Positions 16,130-20,462 of a DNA stretch of 20,462 nucleotides are shown piece after piece (position 1 is the stretch's first letter; every line of letters starts with the position of its first letter). The stretch covers positions 1 through 20,462 of the forward strand of contig JASLEQ010000453.1 in NCBI GenBank assembly GCA_030151135.1, written 5' to 3'. The notes below the pieces were generated by a model. It ran no database searches, had not been told where the DNA came from, and was given only the letters and a program-made list of their open reading frames with translations. This DNA comes from Candidatus Sulfotelmatobacter sp. (lineage in GTDB: Bacteria; Acidobacteriota; Terriglobia; Terriglobales; SbA1). Made by a program: the position numbers and the translations under genes.

Positions 16130-16347
16130 ATCCCTCCAACCTTGCTCAACTGAGCTGCGACAGAGCTTAAGAAACCGGCGATCCTGACTTGTCATGAAGT
16201 TGTCAATAAATTGCATGCGACTGTTCCCAAAAAGATGAAGCCGTGAATTTACAGGACAATGACAGTGTTGTGACCTCTCTATGACACCCGGACTTTCAAT
16301 CGACCGCTATGCTGCGTCTACAAGTTTCCAAGTAGGGAGGGCAGCTT
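16130..16347. promoter_or_regulatory. divergent intergenic region with repeated TGTCA/TGACA words
   Basis: This 218-base gap separates two outward-facing envelope genes. TTGTCA occurs twice in direct orientation 11 bases apart (16189-16194 and 16200-16205), and TGACA words recur inverted at 16260-16264 and 16282-16286. That is the look of a regulator-binding cluster. TTGACA on the - strand (16206-16201) has no acceptable -10 at normal spacing. The right-hand gene has GGGAGG at 16335-16340, 7 bases before its ATG. Confidence 0.4.
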
Positions 16348-17550
16348 ATGTCTCAACGTGGTCACAATGTCATTCGATCTTTATCTTTTAAAGTTAGTCG
16401 CCTTCTTCTGTGCGTCGCTGTGTGCTCGACCATGGTTGTGGGTGATGATAGCGGGCGTCCGTCTCCGGCTGGTTCGGTGGCCGCCGGAGTATCTTTCGTA
16501 GATGGTTCCACGTCTCAAGTCATCATTGAGAAAGACGGAAAGAGATATCTCGTAGATGTGACCACCCATCAGATTAGCGAGATTCCCGCGTCGGATAACC
16601 CGGCCGCGTTGTCGAGCAGTTCGAGGGGCCAGAGCGCCCAGGACCAGAAGCCGGAGAAAGCCGATAACTCCAATGCGCCTAAAGCGACACGCCAACCGGA
16701 AACCGTGTACCGTGCGGGCGACGATTTCGTGTTCAACCTGCCGACCGGACGCCGTGTCGATCGTCACGGCTTGTACATCGACTTTACTCACCGTTTTCCG
16801 TATGAACCTGCATTTTCTACTCCGGGCAGGGGCAATACCCTCCTGGGACTGGATGACTTCGCCGTTCCATCTTTCGGATTCCGTTACGGTTTGACATCCC
16901 GACTGTATGCCTTTGCCTATCGATCACCCAGCGTGATTGGGCGCCCTATCGAATTTATGTTGGGCTACAACATGCTCGATGAGCACGATGGCAATCCTCT
17001 TAATCTCGCGGCAAGATTTTCCATTGATGGACAGAACAATTTTCAACGGAATTTCGCAGAGAACTTCGAACTGATCGCATCTCGCAGCCTGGGCCACCGC
17101 GCCCAACTGTATGCGGTTCCCACATTCACAGTTCACGCTCGCCCCCTATTGCAAAACCTCAACCCGACTCTGGCCGATGCCATTCCATACCAGCCTTGTT
17201 CTGCAACCTTGGCCAATGGAATCTCCGGCGGCCTCAGCCTCAAACCGTGTTCGAACACATTCTCCTTGGGCATTGCAGCCGCCGTAGACATCCGAAAGAC
17301 GGCCGCCTTAGTTGCAGAAGTCACGCCGACACTTATGAACGCGACTGACCTTGGCATTCACCGTCCGGAATTCGCTTTTGGCATTCAAAAGAAAATCTGG
17401 AGACACGCTTTCACTCTTGGATTCGGTAACGGTCCGGCAACGATCGTTTCGCAACGTGCTGGCACAGACTCAAGCTTCTTGGGCAGTCCTTCAGCAGACA
17501 AGCCAAGCAAGGTGTTCATCGGGTTCGATCTCAGCCGACAGGCATTCTGA
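16348..17550 (+). CDS. DUF5777-type outer-membrane beta-barrel protein
   Basis: This 400-residue exported protein starts with a basic n-region, then a hydrophobic core (LLLCVAVCSTMVV, 19-31) and likely signal peptidase I cleavage near residue 32-35. A short N-terminal piece (about 48-80, VSFVDGSTSQVIIEKDGKRYLVDV) is followed by a low-complexity linker rich in Ser, Gln and Pro (85-115). The barrel runs from about 125 to the end: FNLPTGRRVDRHGLYIDFTHRF (129-150) is the characteristic opening, followed by alternating amphipathic strands (FGFRYGLTSRLYAFAYR, FMLGYNM, YAVPTFTV). It ends in a C-terminal phenylalanine, the usual barrel-assembly signal. DUF5777 proteins are often encoded beside cytochromes, as here with the next gene. 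GGGAGG 7 bases before the ATG supports the start. The substrate or partner is unknown. Confidence 0.75.
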   Translation: MSQRGHNVIRSLSFKVSRLLLCVAVCSTMVVGDDSGRPSPAGSVAAGVSFVDGSTSQVIIEKDGKRYLVDVTTHQISEIPASDNPAALSSSSRGQSAQDQKPEKADNSNAPKATRQPETVYRAGDDFVFNLPTGRRVDRHGLYIDFTHRFPYEPAFSTPGRGNTLLGLDDFAVPSFGFRYGLTSRLYAFAYRSPSVIGRPIEFMLGYNMLDEHDGNPLNLAARFSIDGQNNFQRNFAENFELIASRSLGHRAQLYAVPTFTVHARPLLQNLNPTLADAIPYQPCSATLANGISGGLSLKPCSNTFSLGIAAAVDIRKTAALVAEVTPTLMNATDLGIHRPEFAFGIQKKIWRHAFTLGFGNGPATIVSQRAGTDSSFLGSPSADKPSKVFIGFDLSRQAF

Positions 17551-17616
17551 AGTGGCTGGCGGTGCATGGTCGGCGCGCTGTACTCCGAAAAAGGGCGTCC
17601 GCCAGCAGGAGGGATT

Positions 17617-18153
17617 GTGCGTAATTTCTTATTAGGAGGCATAGCTGCCTTACTAGCGCTCTTGTTCATCGTTTTCTGCGTCACTGCTATCGGGCTATTT
17701 CCCACCAATGCAGATAGCCTTCCGAACAATGTGGAACGTCGTATTGCTAGCTATGCGTTGAACGCCTCCATGGAGCGTCATGCTCGGCGTATAACGAATC
17801 CTCTCGCTCTCACGAATGACGATTTGATTTCTGGGATGAAGCTTTACACCATGAACTGCGCACAATGCCACGGCTCACTCGATTTGAAGCCGAGCTCACT
17901 TCAAGATTCAATGTACCCGCCTCCTCCGCAACTATTGTTGCGGCCGGTGTACAGGCCAGAGTGGCGCACGTTTTATTTGATCAGCACGGGAATCCGATAC
18001 ACAGCAATGCCGGCCTGGAGTCATACACTCGAGGATAAGGATATTTGGAGGATCACCGCATTTCTCTCCCAATTTAGACATTTACCGCCGCCCGTCCAAC
18101 AATATTGGGAGGAGTCTTACGGGATATCTCTCCATAAAGCCGAAGCACACTGA
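17617..18153 (+). CDS. membrane-anchored mono-haem c-type cytochrome
   Basis: The haem-binding motif CAQCH lies at residues 81-85 (counting from the GTG), with Met131 in TAMPAW as the probable distal ligand. The N-terminus is an uncleaved or signal-anchor helix (FLLGGIAALLALLFIVFCVTAIGLF, about 3-27), placing the haem domain in the periplasm. The GTG at 17617 was chosen because AGGAGGG (17607-17613) lies 3 bases upstream; the ATG at 17566 has no ribosome site and would put 17 polar residues before the helix. The domain continues with WRITAFLSQFRHLPP, a standard cytochrome c C-terminal helix. It follows the barrel protein by 66 bases and is likely co-transcribed. It probably passes electrons at the periplasmic face; the partner is not identified. 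Confidence 0.82.
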   Translation: MRNFLLGGIAALLALLFIVFCVTAIGLFPTNADSLPNNVERRIASYALNASMERHARRITNPLALTNDDLISGMKLYTMNCAQCHGSLDLKPSSLQDSMYPPPPQLLLRPVYRPEWRTFYLISTGIRYTAMPAWSHTLEDKDIWRITAFLSQFRHLPPPVQQYWEESYGISLHKAEAH

Positions 18154-18257
18154 GCCCTGCCCCGAATTTCTTCAAGACCAATGCCATTTCTGGGACTCAC
18201 TTACTCCTCGCTGACGTATTGATCGCGTCCCCCGCCGTCTCCGTTCGAGAATCAAAT

Positions 18258-18288
18258 AAAAAACCTCTCCCCGATATCCGGGGAGAGG
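18258..18288 (-). terminator. rho-independent terminator of the phosphoesterase gene
   Basis: A perfect 10-base inverted repeat (18264-18273 with 18279-18288) encloses a 5-base loop. On the - strand it is followed directly by six T residues (18263-18258). The stem begins 19 bases after the stop codon of the gene at 18308. There is no T run on the + strand side, so it acts on leftward transcription. The remaining 18154-18257 shows nothing recognisable. Confidence 0.88.
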
Positions 18289-18307
18289 ACGATGCAGTCT
18301 GACGCGT

Positions 18308-20462
18308 TTAGTCGTCTTCGTCAGCTTTGCTAGGTGCCGGGCGGTTGAATTGGCTTGGTGGGCGAACCGTGCTTTCGCCAGGATATGGCCGCGTAAATCC
18401 GGTCGACATGTACCAGTTCAAGTGGTTCACGGTTTCCGGATCTTCCGAATCGGGCTTGGTCAACTTTCCGGCGAAAACTTGCGCCTTCTTTTGCAGCCAA
18501 GCCGCTCGCAGGGCCTTCACTTTTGGGCTGTCCTTCGGGTTGGTTGCACCCGGAGTCACGCCTTGGTTCAGTGCGACCTGGTTCGGTACGTGGGCCCAGG
18601 GCAGGAAGTTCTCCTGCGGCGGGTTATCGGTGAAGTCGGTCCTCATGGGCGTGGCCGTGAGGTCGAACTGGTTCATGGGAGGAAGACCAAGGATTTGCTC
18701 AATGGTCCGCGTCATGTTTACCTGCGTGTAGTAGGTGTGATCGGTCGGTCCGTACTGAACGGCGTACGGGCTGACGATATAGCCTGGACTGCGATGGCCG
18801 TCGATGTGGTCCACGCCATTCTGAGCGTCATCTTCCTCGATGAAGATCGCGGATGAGGACCAGACGTTGCTGTGGCTGATGTAGTCGATGATGCGGCCTA
18901 CTGCCAGGTCGTTGTCGGCTTGTTCGGCGTCGGGGGTTGGCGGACCACCAGTATGGTCATCCATCACCCAGAGAATGCTCAGAGCTGGAACCGTACCGGC
19001 CGCAACGTCTTTGTTGAAGTCCTGTTGCCACAAATCGACGCGGAACTGATCGGGAATACCGAGATCGAATTGTGGAAAGTTCTTGACCAGATGCAGATAC
19101 ACGGCAGGAACCGATGATTCTGCTTGAACCGTGTTCTGGAAGTAGAGCGTGGTCTCGCCTTGTGTTCCCGGAGGTCCACAATCTGGACCGCCTTCGAAGC
19201 ACTGTGAGTCGGCATAGAAATCGCTCCAGCTCGGCTCACTGGTCGAGCCGTTAGGCTGCAGGAACGTATCGCCTTCAACGTATTCACCGTAGATCTTCAC
19301 TGACTCGCCGGCGGCAGCCGCCTCGGAGAACAGGAAGCCCTTATTGTGATAGGCAAGTGCATCGCCCGCGTTGCCGCCAGGATAGCTTCGGACCCAATCC
19401 GGCGACTGGATGTCGTCGGCGTAGGGTGCCATGGCTTCGGTGATCCACTGGTGACCGTCCGCCGATTGGCGGCTGGGATCATAGAAGTTATCCAAGAGCG
19501 GAAATCGCTCTACCAGATTGTGCACGTTGGGCGTGTCTTGGCCACCGAAGACTGCCAACGAGGAATCGCCATTGCCTGCAGCCACATCGCCCAGAACTTG
19601 ATCATACGTGCGGTTCTCACGAATGATCATGAACACATGCTTGATGAGCGAGGGGGAGCCGATTTTCTCAGGGATTGCAACCGGCGTCGCACGCGGATTG
19701 CCACCAGAGGCGGACTCGATATTCTGAACGCGGTTCCAGTGGTTATAAGCGTTGACTTCTTTTGTCATCGTGGCCAAGGTCTCGCTATTGGGCACGGGGA
19801 CGATGCTCACGGTCCCGTTATCCTGGTGAGTGTTGTAGCCGCACACACCGTGATCACACTCGAAGGAGTCGCGAGTGCCGATCCCTTTGTCGTTGGCAAC
19901 GAGAAGTACGTTCGCGGCGGAGTCCAAAACAACCGAGCTAGGCGCATAGCCCACGGGGATCATCCCTAGTACCGGGCTCGTAGCGCCCTTGGCAAGGCTA
20001 ACTACCGCGATTGCGTTGGCGTTGTAAAGAGCAACATATGCAACGGCGGATTTGGCATCAACGGCGATTGAGTTCGGCGCGGCGCCGTACGCTGCCTGAC
20101 CGGAACCCGGTATGCCGATCGGCAGGCCCAGGTTGATAGTCGCGGCCACCAGGTTAGTGGTCGTGTCGATGACTGAGATGGTGTCGCTGTAAGTATTGGC
20201 GACTAAGAGGTACTGTCCGAACCATGCCATCCCCGTCGGGTGTAAACCGGTAGGGATGCTGGCGGTCACCGTCATTGAAGGCAGATCGACGACCGAAACA
20301 GTACCCGTGATCGCCGCACCGACAACTGGGTCCGCGACGATTTCAGTGCCCGAGGACCAGATCTGGAAGTCGGCAGCTGTGGCGATCCGGCCTCCCTCGT
20401 TGCTTACATAGGCAGTGGTGCCAGCGTGGTTGATCACGACACTGTGCGGTGCGTTGCCCACA
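18308..20462 (-). CDS. YVTN-propeller / phosphoesterase (PF04185-like) fusion, partial at right edge
   Basis: The visible 717 residues show two parts. The first (about 1-225) is a YncE/YVTN beta-propeller with repeats such as TGLHPTGMAWFGQYLLVANTYSDTISVIDT and APNSIAVDAKSAVAYVALYNANAIAVV. The second (about 273-600) is a phosphoesterase-like domain of the alkaline phosphatase superfamily: HVFMIIRENRTYDQVLGD (275-292), SADGHQWITEAMAPY (333-347), DNFYDPS, and FIEEDDAQNGVDHIDGHRSPGYIVSPYA (540-567) with clustered Asp, Glu and His metal ligands. In such fusions the enzyme is exported and acts on phosphate esters outside the cell. The open frame reaches the last bases of the window with no convincing start, so the N-terminus with any signal peptide lies to the right. 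The tail (about 625-717) is polar and acidic (ends in DEDD). It is closed by the terminator at 18258-18288. Confidence 0.85.
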   Translation of the reverse strand, partial: VGNAPHSVVINHAGTTAYVSNEGGRIATAADFQIWSSGTEIVADPVVGAAITGTVSVVDLPSMTVTASIPTGLHPTGMAWFGQYLLVANTYSDTISVIDTTTNLVAATINLGLPIGIPGSGQAAYGAAPNSIAVDAKSAVAYVALYNANAIAVVSLAKGATSPVLGMIPVGYAPSSVVLDSAANVLLVANDKGIGTRDSFECDHGVCGYNTHQDNGTVSIVPVPNSETLATMTKEVNAYNHWNRVQNIESASGGNPRATPVAIPEKIGSPSLIKHVFMIIRENRTYDQVLGDVAAGNGDSSLAVFGGQDTPNVHNLVERFPLLDNFYDPSRQSADGHQWITEAMAPYADDIQSPDWVRSYPGGNAGDALAYHNKGFLFSEAAAAGESVKIYGEYVEGDTFLQPNGSTSEPSWSDFYADSQCFEGGPDCGPPGTQGETTLYFQNTVQAESSVPAVYLHLVKNFPQFDLGIPDQFRVDLWQQDFNKDVAAGTVPALSILWVMDDHTGGPPTPDAEQADNDLAVGRIIDYISHSNVWSSSAIFIEEDDAQNGVDHIDGHRSPGYIVSPYAVQYGPTDHTYYTQVNMTRTIEQILGLPPMNQFDLTATPMRTDFTDNPPQENFLPWAHVPNQVALNQGVTPGATNPKDSPKVKALRAAWLQKKAQVFAGKLTKPDSEDPETVNHLNWYMSTGFTRPYPGESTVRPPSQFNRPAPSKADEDD

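Noticed and set aside
16201..16206. Exact TTGACA on the - strand as the -35 box for the small secreted protein gene.
   Set aside because: At 16-18 bases downstream there is only GGATCG/GATCGC, far from a -10 box.

Overview
The window looks like part of an Acidobacteriota (Terriglobia-type) chromosome. This is inferred, not measured: composition is moderately GC-rich, alternative GTG/TTG starts are common, and the right flank carries families typical of that phylum (a DUF5777-type outer-membrane barrel, a DUF5818-like small secreted protein, a YVTN-propeller/phosphoesterase fusion). No tRNA, rRNA, insertion sequence or CRISPR array was seen.

Positions 1-15719 read as one biosynthetic locus in three transcription blocks. 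Block A (1-2392, +) holds an HPr-kinase-like ATPase, a membrane methyltransferase of the isoprenylcysteine/phospholipid methyltransferase type, and an unusual stand-alone C-terminal half of a nucleotidyltransferase. Block B (9733 down to 2389, -) holds a B12-binding-type radical SAM enzyme, a class I SAM methyltransferase, a full-length nucleotidyltransferase of the NTP_transf_5 type, a polysaccharide-type flippase, and a GT87-like membrane glycosyltransferase fused to a TolB-like beta-propeller. Block C (9933-15719, +) is divergent from B. It holds two tandem paralogous B12-binding-type radical SAM enzymes, two more class I methyltransferases (the second with a four-cysteine N-terminal ribbon) and a radical SAM enzyme with a SPASM-like C-terminus. 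Two 4-base stop/start overlaps in B (GTGA, ATGA) and one in C (ATGA) suggest translational coupling. Blocks A and B end tail to tail with overlapping stop codons.

Together the genes would supply several radical or SAM-dependent methylations or rearrangements, a kinase/nucleotidyltransferase pair, a lipid-linked-sugar glycosyltransferase and a lipid-carrier flippase. The simplest reading is a pathway that builds and exports a heavily modified glycolipid, polysaccharide or peptide. HprK-like kinases with NTP_transf_5 proteins are known beside PqqD-like peptide chaperones and in some lasso-peptide clusters, but no precursor peptide, PqqD, B2 protease or asparagine synthetase is visible here. The product is therefore unknown, and the missing partners may lie left of position 1.

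The right flank (15755-20462) appears unrelated: a small secreted cysteine/methionine-rich protein (-), divergent from an outer-membrane barrel protein and a membrane-anchored c-type cytochrome (+), then a strong rho-independent terminator closing a propeller/phosphoesterase gene (-) that runs off the right edge.
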